DNA of 34,491 nucleotides. Origin: Microbacterium sp. Lineage in GTDB: Bacteria; Actinomycetota; Actinomycetes; Actinomycetales; Microbacteriaceae. Below are positions 1-6,003 of the stretch, piece by piece. Position 1 is the first letter of the stretch, and each line of letters opens with the position of its first letter. The stretch lies in assembly GCF_029263575.1 (NCBI RefSeq), contig NZ_JAJUFV010000011.1, positions 1-34,491 on the forward strand, given 5' to 3'. A model generated the notes under the pieces. The model saw only the letters and a program-made list of their open reading frames with translations, did not search any database and was not told where the DNA came from. The translations under genes were made by a program, and so were the position numbers.

Positions 1-486
1 AAGACGCTCATCAAGGACCTCGACATCTCGAAGCCGGTCTACGTCGAGGCGATCAAGGGCCTGCCGCTCGAGAAGGACCTGATCGTCGACATGGAGCCGT
101 TCTTCGCGGCGTTCCGCGAAGTGCAGCCGTTCCTGCAGGCGCGCTCCGCGCCGGAGAAGGGCAAGGAGCGCCATCAGACGATCGCCGAGCGCGAGCGCTT
201 CGACGACACGACGAAGTGCATCCTGTGCGCCGCATGCACCTCGTCGTGCCCGGTGTTCTGGACCGACGGGCAGTACTTCGGTCCGGCCGCGATCGTCAAC
301 GCGCACCGTTTCATCTTCGACTCGCGCGACGACAACGCTGATGTGCGCCTCGACATCCTCAACGACAAAGAGGGCGTGTGGCGGTGCCGTACGACCTTCA
401 ATTGCTCGGAGGCCTGCCCCCGCGGCATCGAGGTCACCAAGGCGATCGCCGAGGTCAAGCAGGCTGTCCTTCGCGGCAAGCCCTGA
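1..486 (+). CDS. sdhB: Succinate dehydrogenase iron-sulfur subunit, 3' part
   Basis: The frame is open from base 1 and ends with TGA at 484-486, so about 161 C-terminal residues are present and the start lies outside the window. The visible part carries the C-terminal ferredoxin-like domain. CILCAACTSSCP fits the CxxCxxCxxxCP site of the [4Fe-4S] cluster, and the later CRTTFNCSEACPRGI supplies the cysteines for the [3Fe-4S] centre and the last 4Fe-4S ligand. In the family this subunit carries electrons from the SdhA flavin to quinone in the membrane anchor (complex II, TCA cycle). The gene should be the last of an sdhCDAB operon, because a strong hairpin follows 21 bp after the stop. The ORF track begins at an internal ATG (91); the reading frame is clearly continuous upstream. 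Confidence 0.96.
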   Translation, partial: KTLIKDLDISKPVYVEAIKGLPLEKDLIVDMEPFFAAFREVQPFLQARSAPEKGKERHQTIAERERFDDTTKCILCAACTSSCPVFWTDGQYFGPAAIVNAHRFIFDSRDDNADVRLDILNDKEGVWRCRTTFNCSEACPRGIEVTKAIAEVKQAVLRGKP

Positions 487-507
487 TCTGAAGCGTTTTC
501 GACGACG

Positions 508-533
508 GCCCCCGCCCTGGATAGGGTGGGGGC
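508..533 (+). terminator. Hairpin after sdhB that also contains the next promoter's -10
   Basis: An 11-bp stem with one G.U pair (arms GCCCCCGCCCT and AGGGTGGGGGC) closes a 4-nt loop. It begins 21 bp after the sdhB stop and ends at the base before the GTG of the next gene. No U-tract follows, as is common for actinobacterial terminators. The 3' arm holds the TAGGGT -10 of the downstream gene. Confidence 0.7.
522..527 (+). promoter_or_regulatory. Leaderless -10 (TAGGGT) of the BrkB gene
   Basis: TAGGGT ends 6 nt before the GTG at 534, which would place the transcription start on the start codon. A weak -35 (TTCGAC, 498-503) sits 18 bp upstream. There is no Shine-Dalgarno sequence. Confidence 0.65.
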
Positions 534-1676
534 GTGTCTGTGTCCGAGTCCGCTGAAGCCGAGGCATCCGACCGCGGCCGACTCGACGCCGCCGTCGAGA
601 AGGCGACGAAGATCACCAAACGCACGCTGGCGCTGTTCCCGGTGCGTGTGTGGCGCCATTTCCTGCAGAACAACGGCTTTCTGCTCGCCGCTGGCGTGAG
701 TTATCAGGCGCTGTTCGCGATCTTCGCCGCGATCTACTTGGCCTTCGCGATCACGGGCCTCTGGCTGGGTGGCAGTCAGGATGCCGTGGATGCCATGATC
801 AACGTGATCAACGGCTACATCCCTGACCTCATCAACCCCGACAGCGAGTTCCTCAAGCCGGCGCAGGTGTACGAGATCGTCGCGCGCACGACCGGTGTGC
901 TGAGCATCACCGGCCTTGTCGCGGTGGCCGTGCTGGTGTGGACCGCGATCGGCTGGGTCACCTTCTCGCGCCGTGCGGTGCGCGATATCTTCGGCCTTCG
1001 CCCCGACGGCCGCAATTACGTATTTCTGAAGGCGCGCGATCTGCTCGCAGCGCTGCTGTTCGGCCTGTCGTTGATTCTCGGGTCGATTCTGAGCTCGGTC
1101 AGCGGTCGGGTGCTGAGCTGGCTGCTGGCGCAGCTGGGATGGGATGCCGGATCAGCCGGCGTGAACGTGATGATCCGCGTCGGGACGATCCTCGTCTCCT
1201 TCGTCGTGCTCTCCGGTGCCCTGGCGGCGATGGTGCGATTCCTCGCCGGAACCGCGCTGCAGTGGCGCACGATCTGGCCCGGTGCTCTGCTGGGCGGCGC
1301 CGCGATGACCGTGCTGCAGTTCGGCGCGGGGTATCTGCTGAGCTACACACCCACCAATCCGCTACTGGCGACGTTCGCGATCTTCATCGGGCTGCTGCTG
1401 TGGTTTCGGGTCAATGGCGTGGTGATGCTGGTCGCCGCCGCATGGATCGCTGTGACGGCGCGAGATCGCGACGTGCCTCTCACCGAGCAGCAACGCCGCG
1501 AAGCCGCGCACAATGCGCAGCTGCAGAAGGCGCGCATCCGGCTTCGACAGGCCGTGCGACAGCGCGATGAGGCACCCTGGTATCGCCGCTGGCAAGCCGG
1601 CAGAGCAGTGAGCGCTGCGGCGACGGATCTGGCGCGACTGAAGGCCTCGGCATCCGATGTCGATGGCCCTCGTTAG
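534..1676 (+). CDS. YihY/BrkB family membrane protein
   Basis: The 380-residue product matches the YihY/virulence factor BrkB family in length and layout. A charged N-terminus leads into a segment around FLQNNGFLLAAGVSYQALF (residues 40-60), which resembles the family signature. About six hydrophobic helices follow up to roughly residue 310. A basic, glutamine- and arginine-rich cytoplasmic tail ends the protein. BrkB proteins are inner-membrane proteins of uncertain function; older annotation as RNase BN is wrong. The GTG at 534 is chosen because of the leaderless promoter. The gene sits between sdhB and xth on the same strand, and its stop codon TAG forms the first three bases of the -10 of xth. 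Family assignment is firm, function is not. Confidence 0.88.
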   Translation: MSVSESAEAEASDRGRLDAAVEKATKITKRTLALFPVRVWRHFLQNNGFLLAAGVSYQALFAIFAAIYLAFAITGLWLGGSQDAVDAMINVINGYIPDLINPDSEFLKPAQVYEIVARTTGVLSITGLVAVAVLVWTAIGWVTFSRRAVRDIFGLRPDGRNYVFLKARDLLAALLFGLSLILGSILSSVSGRVLSWLLAQLGWDAGSAGVNVMIRVGTILVSFVVLSGALAAMVRFLAGTALQWRTIWPGALLGGAAMTVLQFGAGYLLSYTPTNPLLATFAIFIGLLLWFRVNGVVMLVAAAWIAVTARDRDVPLTEQQRREAAHNAQLQKARIRLRQAVRQRDEAPWYRRWQAGRAVSAAATDLARLKASASDVDGPR

Positions 1677-1679
1677 GCT
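1674..1679 (+). promoter_or_regulatory. Leaderless -10 (TAGGCT) of xth
   Basis: TAGGCT ends 6 nt before the ATG at 1686. Its first three bases are the stop codon of the upstream BrkB gene. Confidence 0.65.
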
Positions 1680-1685
1680 GGATGC

Positions 1686-2525
1686 ATGCCGCATCTTCGC
1701 ATCGCTTCAGTCAATGTCAACGGAATCCGCGCGGCGGTCCGCAACGGAATACACCGCTGGCTCGACAGCGCCGACGTCGACATTCTGACCCTGCAAGAGG
1801 TTCGCGGACAGGACGAACACCTCGAGGCCGCCCTCCCTGGCTGGCACATCGTGCACGACGAGGCCACAGCGAAGGGCCGTGCCGGCGTGGCGATCGCAAG
1901 CCGTACCCCGGCGCTGGCACACCGCACGACCTTCGGCGCCGAAGATTTCGACTCGAAGGGACGGTGGATCGAGGCAGACTTCCAACTCGGTGACCGTCCG
2001 CTCACCGTCGTCAGCGCCTACGTTCACACCGGCGAAGCAGATACGCCGAAGCAGGACGAGAAGTGGAAGTTCCTCGATGCCTTCGGACTGCGTCTGGCCG
2101 AGTTGAACGAGAACGATGCCCTGGCGCTCGTGACCGGTGACCTCAACGTCGGCCATCGCGAGTTCGACATCAAGAACTGGCGCGGCAACCGCAAGAAGTC
2201 CGGCTTCCTCCCCCGTGAACGCGCCTACTTCGATCGCTTCCTCGGTACAGCCGGTGACGAGATCACCGGTGTCGACGGATCCGTGGGCACCGGCCTGGGC
2301 TGGATCGATGTCGGTCGGCGCGCGCATGGCGATGTCGACGGGCCCTACACCTGGTGGTCGATGCGCGGTCAGGCCTTCGACAACGACACCGGTTGGCGCA
2401 TCGACTATCACCTGGCTACGCCGGCTCTCGGCCAACGTGCGTCGAACTACCAGGTGGCGCGAGCTGCCAGCTACGCCGAACGCTGGAGCGATCACGCTCC
2501 CGTCATCGTCGACTATTCGTACTGA
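1686..2525 (+). CDS. xth: Exodeoxyribonuclease III
   Basis: The 279-residue protein has the endonuclease/exonuclease/phosphatase fold of the ExoIII/APE1 family, which cuts DNA at abasic sites and removes 3' blocking groups in base-excision repair. Visible motifs are IASVNVNGIRA at the start, LQEVRG with the metal-binding Glu38, AYVHTGE (Tyr112), GDLNVGH (Asp152 and Asn154), RIDYHLA (Asp240), and SDHAPV near the C-terminus with the catalytic His270. All expected catalytic residues are present and the length is normal. The start at ATG 1686 fits both the homology and the leaderless -10. It is followed by trpS with its own promoter. Confidence 0.95.
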   Translation: MPHLRIASVNVNGIRAAVRNGIHRWLDSADVDILTLQEVRGQDEHLEAALPGWHIVHDEATAKGRAGVAIASRTPALAHRTTFGAEDFDSKGRWIEADFQLGDRPLTVVSAYVHTGEADTPKQDEKWKFLDAFGLRLAELNENDALALVTGDLNVGHREFDIKNWRGNRKKSGFLPRERAYFDRFLGTAGDEITGVDGSVGTGLGWIDVGRRAHGDVDGPYTWWSMRGQAFDNDTGWRIDYHLATPALGQRASNYQVARAASYAERWSDHAPVIVDYSY

Positions 2526-2571
2526 GCGTCGCCTGCTGCGGTGACGGCCAAGCATTCCCGGGGGCTGCCTC

Positions 2572-2577
2572 TAGGAT
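2572..2577 (+). promoter_or_regulatory. Leaderless -10 (TAGGAT) of trpS
   Basis: TAGGAT ends 7 nt before the GTG at 2585. It supports that GTG over the far-upstream start in the ORF track. Confidence 0.65.
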
Positions 2578-2584
2578 TGATGCT

Positions 2585-3589
2585 GTGAAGAAACCTCGTC
2601 TCTACTCAGGAATGCAGCCGTCCGCCGATTCTCTCCAGATCGGTAACTACATCGGAGCTCTCCTGCAGTGGCGACAGCTGCAGACGTCGTACGACGCGTT
2701 CTTCTCGGTCGTCGACCTGCACGCCCTGACCCAGCCGAACAACCCGGAAGAGCTGCGCGAGAAGACGCGTCGCACGGCTGCGCAGTACATCGCTGCCGGT
2801 ATCGAGCCGTCGCAGTCGACGCTCTACGTGCAGTCTCACGTTCGCGCGCACGCCGAGCTCGCATGGGTGCTGAGCACCATCACCGGCTACGGCGAAGCCG
2901 GGCGCATGACGCAGTTCAAAGACAAGTCAGCGCGCTACGGCACGGACTCCACGAGCGTCGGCCTGTTCACGTATCCCGTGCTGATGGCCGCCGACATCCT
3001 GCTCTACCAGAGCGATGTCGTCCCCGTCGGTGACGACCAGAAACAGCACGTCGAGCTCACCCGCGACCTCGCCGAGCGCTTCAACAAACGATTCGGAGAA
3101 GCGTTCACGGTTCCGATTCCGGTAATCCAGAAGGACACCGCCCGCATCTACGATCTGCAGAACCCGACGTCGAAGATGTCGAAGTCGGCCGAGAGCGACG
3201 CCGGCGTGCTGTGGATGCTCGATGACCCGGCGAAGTCGGCGAAGAAGATCATGCGCGCGGTCACCGACAACGAGGGTGTCGTGCGTTTCGACCGCGAGAA
3301 CAAGCCCGGCGTCTCGAACCTGCTGACGATCTATGCGGCACTCACCGGCCGGCAGATCGCCACGATCGAAGACGAGTACGCCGGTCGCGGCTACGGCGAC
3401 TTCAAGAAGGGGCTCGCCGAGGTCGTGGTCGCTGAGTTCGAACCGGTGCGTGGCCGTGCGCTCGAACTGCTCGACGACCCGGCAGAGCTCGACCGCATCC
3501 TCGCCGCCAACGCCGCCCGCGCCGACGCCGTCGCCGATGCGACTCTCGCCGATGTCTATGAGAAGGTCGGTCTGCTGCGCCGCGTGTGA
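2585..3589 (+). CDS. trpS: Tryptophanyl-tRNA synthetase
   Basis: This class I aminoacyl-tRNA synthetase attaches tryptophan to tRNA-Trp. The 334-residue product starts VKKPRLYSGMQPS, as usual for bacterial TrpS. The HIGH-equivalent is QIGNYIGA (residues 18-25), and KMSKS is exact at residues 197-201. The segments VVDLHALT and GDDQKQHVELTRD are typical of the family. The ORF track begins at 2354, but that extension lies inside xth in another frame. The GTG at 2585 gives the normal length and sits 7 nt after a TAGGAT -10. Nothing is missing or odd. Confidence 0.96.
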   Translation: MKKPRLYSGMQPSADSLQIGNYIGALLQWRQLQTSYDAFFSVVDLHALTQPNNPEELREKTRRTAAQYIAAGIEPSQSTLYVQSHVRAHAELAWVLSTITGYGEAGRMTQFKDKSARYGTDSTSVGLFTYPVLMAADILLYQSDVVPVGDDQKQHVELTRDLAERFNKRFGEAFTVPIPVIQKDTARIYDLQNPTSKMSKSAESDAGVLWMLDDPAKSAKKIMRAVTDNEGVVRFDRENKPGVSNLLTIYAALTGRQIATIEDEYAGRGYGDFKKGLAEVVVAEFEPVRGRALELLDDPAELDRILAANAARADAVADATLADVYEKVGLLRRV

Positions 3590-3611
3590 CCATGGTGAAA
3601 CGCGCTGCCCG

Positions 3612-3617
3612 TAGGAT
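3612..3617 (+). promoter_or_regulatory. Leaderless -10 (TAGGAT) of the proline-rich membrane protein
   Basis: TAGGAT ends 6 nt before the GTG at 3624, with no Shine-Dalgarno sequence between them. Confidence 0.65.
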
Positions 3618-3623
3618 GGGGGC

Positions 3624-4256
3624 GTGACCGATCCGCAGCTTCCGCCGCCCGCGCCGTATGGCTCCGTTCCACCCGTGCCTCCGGCACCGATTAACGACGC
3701 TGTTCCGCAGCCCCCGGCGCCCGCCGCAGCTCCCGCCGCGCCCGGCTATCCGGCGCCCGCGCCCGCGCCCGGGTATCAGGCTCCTCCCGGAGCCTATGCG
3801 GCGCCCGTCGGGGGCTACGCCGCTCCCACGGGTGCGTACCAGGCGCCCGCTGCACCGGTGACGCCGAAGTCGGCGATGCTGGGCATCATCGCGTTCGTGC
3901 TGGGCATCGTCGCGGCCGTTGTCGCTCCTATTCTCGGCGGCGTCTCGGCGTACCAGGTCGGTTTCGGCCTGCCGACGGTCGTGCAGTACATCGACTCCTC
4001 GGGCGATGATCTGTCTTTCCTCGCACCCGTGCGCGATCAGGTGCTGCTGGGTGAGATCGGCGCCTGGTCCGGCACGATTGCGGGCATCGCCGCGATCGTG
4101 CTCGGGATCATCGCGATCGTGAAGCGTCAGGGGCGCGGTTGGGGTATTGCCGGCCTGATCCTCGGCGTGATCGCCCCGATAATCTTTTTCGTCGTGCTCA
4201 GCGTGATGCTCGGCATCGGCACGGGTGCGGGTGCCACGAGCTACTACGGCGCATAA
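3624..4256 (+). CDS. Proline-rich membrane protein, DUF4190-like
   Basis: The 210-residue product has two parts. Residues 1-80 are a low-complexity Pro/Ala/Gly/Tyr tail with repeated units such as GYxAP and GAYxAP. The rest holds about three hydrophobic segments: one near residues 84-108, one near 140-166 (GTIAGIAAIVLGIIAIVK), and one near 172-200. The GRGWGIAGLILG step between the last two is typical of DUF4190-type proteins, common in actinobacteria and of unknown function. The N-terminal tail is probably cytoplasmic and could bind proteins. The gene is convergent with pth, and the two stops share a palindrome. Confidence 0.8.
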   Translation: MTDPQLPPPAPYGSVPPVPPAPINDAVPQPPAPAAAPAAPGYPAPAPAPGYQAPPGAYAAPVGGYAAPTGAYQAPAAPVTPKSAMLGIIAFVLGIVAAVVAPILGGVSAYQVGFGLPTVVQYIDSSGDDLSFLAPVRDQVLLGEIGAWSGTIAGIAAIVLGIIAIVKRQGRGWGIAGLILGVIAPIIFFVVLSVMLGIGTGAGATSYYGA

Positions 4257-4267
4257 GCTTATGCGCC
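4248..4267. terminator. Palindrome containing both convergent stop codons
   Basis: GGCGCATAAGCTTATGCGCC is a perfect 20-bp palindrome (8-bp stem, AGCT loop). It contains the TAA of the + strand gene (4254-4256) and the TAA of pth on the minus strand (4259-4261). It is a compact candidate for a bidirectional terminator, without a T-tract. Confidence 0.6.
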
Positions 4268-4846
4268 ACGCGGAGCGTGATGCTTCTGCTGGGCGGCCAG
4301 CAGCCCGTCCGAGACGAGCAGCTCAACCGCATCCGCGCTGTCGCTGACGAGAATTCCCAGGGTCTTACGCTCTGCTGCGGCGAACGGTGACAACACCCAG
4401 TCCGCGGCGTCCTGGCGCACGGACGGGCGGCCGATGCCGACACGCACACGCGGAAAATCAGCCGTGCCGATCGCACGGGCGACATCACGCACACCGTTAT
4501 GTCCGCCATGCCCGCCGCCGATCTTCAACTTGAGGGTATCGAACGGAATGTCGAGCTCGTCGTGCACGATCACGGTTCGCTCAGCGGGAACGGAATAGAA
4601 ACGCGCGAGTGCGGCGACCGGCGTGCCCGAGACGTTCATGAATGAATTCGGCTTGGCAAGGACCATCTTGTCGGCGCCGGGGCGCACCCACGTCTCGACC
4701 ACGCGCGCACCCGCCTTGTGCTCGCGAAAGCGCTCACCGCGGCGATCTGCCAGCTCATCCACGACGAACTGACCGACGTTGTGACGAGTCGCCTCATAGC
4801 GCGGACCCGGATTTCCGAGTCCGACGATCAACCAGGTATCGACCAT
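4259..4846 (-). CDS. pth: Peptidyl-tRNA hydrolase
   Basis: Pth cleaves the ester bond of peptidyl-tRNAs that fall off the ribosome and is essential in most bacteria. The 195-residue protein shows the full family pattern. LIVGLGNPGPRYEATRHNVG includes Asn12 and the catalytic His22. KPNSFMNVSG includes Asn71, HDELDIPF includes Asp96, and GGGHGGHNGVRD includes Asn117. The start ATG at 4846 gives MVDTWLIVGLG, and GAGAGG lies upstream as a ribosome binding site. The gene lies downstream of rplY on the same strand with a strong hairpin between them. The pth-rplY pairing is well known in actinobacteria. Confidence 0.97.
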   Translation of the reverse strand: MVDTWLIVGLGNPGPRYEATRHNVGQFVVDELADRRGERFREHKAGARVVETWVRPGADKMVLAKPNSFMNVSGTPVAALARFYSVPAERTVIVHDELDIPFDTLKLKIGGGHGGHNGVRDVARAIGTADFPRVRVGIGRPSVRQDAADWVLSPFAAAERKTLGILVSDSADAVELLVSDGLLAAQQKHHAPRGA

Positions 4847-4872
4847 GAATGCCCTGCCTCTCGAACGTCGCC

Positions 4873-4878
4873 AGGATA
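4873..4878 (-). promoter_or_regulatory. Putative -10 (TATCCT) of pth
   Basis: TATCCT on the minus strand lies just downstream of the rplY terminator hairpin and about 27 nt before the pth ATG. It would give pth its own short-leader transcript. Confidence 0.45.
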
Positions 4879-4879
4879 C

Positions 4880-4916
4880 GGCAGAGGGGACGCGAAGTGC
4901 TCGCGTCCCCTCTGCC
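4880..4916 (-). terminator. Strong hairpin after rplY
   Basis: A perfect 16-bp stem (arms starting GGCAGAGGGGACGCGA) with a 5-nt loop sits 14 nt past the rplY stop. No T-tract follows in either direction. It is probably an intrinsic terminator of the actinobacterial type, separating rplY from pth. Confidence 0.8.
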
Positions 4917-4930
4917 GGATGAAGCGGAGA

Positions 4931-5548
4931 TTACTCGGCAGCGGCCTCTTCGGCAGGCGCCTCAGCAGCCTCGCCCTCAGCGGCTTCCTCTGCGTCGTCG
5001 GCGACCTCAGCGGCCGGAACCGACACAGCCAGCAGCAGCAGGTCGGGCTCATCCAGCAGCGTCGCGCCCTTCGGCAGGACGACGTCGCCAGCGGTGATGT
5101 GAGCGCCCTCTTCCAGCCCCTCGACCGAAACCTCGAGGTGCTCGGGGATGTCGGTGGCGGCCACCTCGAGGCGGATGGTGTTGACGTCGATCGTGACGAT
5201 CGTTCCCGAGAAGGAGGTGCCGGTGGTGTAGATCGGAACCTCGACGTGAACCTTCTCACCCTTCTTCACCACGAGCAGGTCGACGTGCTCGATGATCTGC
5301 TGCACCGGGTCACGCTGAACGTCCTTGACGAGAGCGAGCTGCTCTTTGCCCTCGATGTCGAGGTCAAGCAGAGCGTTGGCGCGACGGATGATGAGCGAGA
5401 CCTGGTGGCCAGGCAGCGCGATGTGCACCGGGTCGGTGCCGTGGCCGTAGATGACGGCGGGGATCTTGCCGGCGGCGCGCAGGCGGCGGGCGAAGCCCTT
5501 ACCGAACTGCTCGCGAATCTCGGCGTGGACCTTGGTGTCCTCAGACAT
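4931..5548 (-). CDS. rplY: 50S ribosomal protein L25/general stress protein Ctc
   Basis: The 205-residue protein is the long (Ctc/TL5) form of L25, which binds 5S rRNA. Residues 1-95 form the L25 domain (FGKGFARRLRAAGKIPAVIYG, HVDLLVV). Residues 95-185 form the C-terminal TL5 domain (EVPIYTTGTSFSG, DIPEHLEVSVEGLEEGAHI). The tail is an acidic Ala/Glu run, common in actinobacterial homologues. The ORF track starts six codons too early. ATG 5548 (MSEDTKV) is preceded by AGAAGGAG at good spacing, unlike most genes here, and by a leader that can fold. Confidence 0.96.
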   Translation of the reverse strand: MSEDTKVHAEIREQFGKGFARRLRAAGKIPAVIYGHGTDPVHIALPGHQVSLIIRRANALLDLDIEGKEQLALVKDVQRDPVQQIIEHVDLLVVKKGEKVHVEVPIYTTGTSFSGTIVTIDVNTIRLEVAATDIPEHLEVSVEGLEEGAHITAGDVVLPKGATLLDEPDLLLLAVSVPAAEVADDAEEAAEGEAAEAPAEEAAAE

Positions 5549-5567
5549 GGATTCTCCTTCTAGCACA

Positions 5568-5684
5568 CGGCGAATCGTCGCTGTGTGGTGGTCTTCTGGT
5601 CGGTGTCTCGGACGCAGACGTGCGAAAAAACCACATGGCTTGATTCGCCGCGTCGATAACGGATGCAGCGCTCAGGAAGCATCC
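5568..5684 (-). promoter_or_regulatory. Structured leader of rplY
   Basis: If transcription starts near 5697, the rplY mRNA has a leader of about 150 nt. It contains a 9-bp long-range stem (CGGCGAATC at 5642-5650 with GATTCGCCG at 5568-5576), a nested 6-bp stem (5584-5589 with 5630-5635), and a separate GGATGC/GCATCC hairpin at 5661-5684. The long stem ends close to the Shine-Dalgarno sequence. Autogenous control by L25 is an inference. Confidence 0.4.
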
Positions 5685-5703
5685 CTCGCCGAGGAACAGC
5701 TCT

Positions 5704-5709
5704 ATCGTA
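5704..5709 (-). promoter_or_regulatory. Putative -10 (TACGAT) of rplY
   Basis: TACGAT on the minus strand lies about 155 nt upstream of the rplY ATG. The -35 is weak. It is divergent to the -10 of the small membrane peptide only 13 bp away. Confidence 0.4.
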
Positions 5710-5722
5710 CCGGATGAGCCGG

Positions 5723-5728
5723 TAGGCT
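5723..5728 (+). promoter_or_regulatory. Putative -10 (TAGGCT) of the small membrane peptide
   Basis: TAGGCT is the same hexamer as at xth. Here the expected start is near 5735, giving a leader of about 35 nt before ATG 5770. Confidence 0.45.
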
Positions 5729-5769
5729 GGAACACAGCTTTGTCCCCTTTGCAGAATATGGAGTCCGGC

Positions 5770-5895
5770 ATGCTCGATGGCGCCTTCCTCTCACACGTCC
5801 TCTTCTGGTTGATCGGCGCGATGAGCGTGGGGGCTGTCGCGCTCATGACAGGTGCGCTCTTCGCGATGGGCCGCACGGGCTACCGCAAGGACTGA
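5770..5895 (+). CDS. Small single-helix membrane protein, 41 aa
   Basis: This gene is too short for the ORF track. From ATG 5770 to TGA 5893-5895 it encodes 41 residues. About 25 hydrophobic residues (FLSHVLFWLIGAMSVGAVAL onward) are followed by the polar tail GRTGYRKD, so it should be a single-pass membrane peptide with a cytoplasmic, positively charged C-terminus. GGAG lies 6 nt before ATG 5770, while the in-frame ATG at 5758 has no ribosome binding site, so 5770 is preferred. A -10 lies upstream and an imperfect hairpin follows the stop. I know of no assigned function. Its place between divergent rplY and gnd gives no clear hint. Confidence 0.65.
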   Translation: MLDGAFLSHVLFWLIGAMSVGAVALMTGALFAMGRTGYRKD

Positions 5896-5903
5896 CGCGC
5901 CGC

Positions 5904-5936
5904 ATGCCGTAACGCACGAACCGCGCGTATCGGCAT
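5904..5936 (+). terminator. Imperfect hairpin after the small membrane peptide
   Basis: ATGCCG/CGGCAT arms (6 bp), an internal two-base mismatch and a further four pairs form a hairpin 9 nt after the stop codon. There is no T-tract. Confidence 0.4.
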
Positions 5937-5941
5937 CCCGG

Positions 5942-5947
5942 TAACCT
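5942..5947 (+). promoter_or_regulatory. Putative -10 (TAACCT) of gnd
   Basis: TAACCT lies 56 bp before the gnd ATG, giving a leader of about 50 nt. Unlike most genes here, gnd has a leader and a Shine-Dalgarno sequence. Confidence 0.4.
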
Positions 5948-5972
5948 GAAACTGCCCGTGCGGTCACTCCTG

Positions 5973-5991
5973 CGTGGGCATATCCCCCACG
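5973..5991 (+). promoter_or_regulatory. Hairpin touching the gnd ribosome binding site
   Basis: CGTGGG/CCCACG (6 bp, 7-nt loop) ends on the first base of the GGAAGG Shine-Dalgarno sequence (5991-5996). It could affect ribosome access; that role is inference. Confidence 0.35.
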
Positions 5992-6003
5992 GAAGGTGCA
6001 TCA

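Noticed and set aside
2354-2584. N-terminal extension of trpS
   Set aside because: Lies inside xth in another frame; the GTG at 2585 gives the normal N-terminus.
4718-5563. + strand ORF of 281 aa
   Set aside because: Antisense to rplY and pth; low-complexity Asp/Val/Leu composition.
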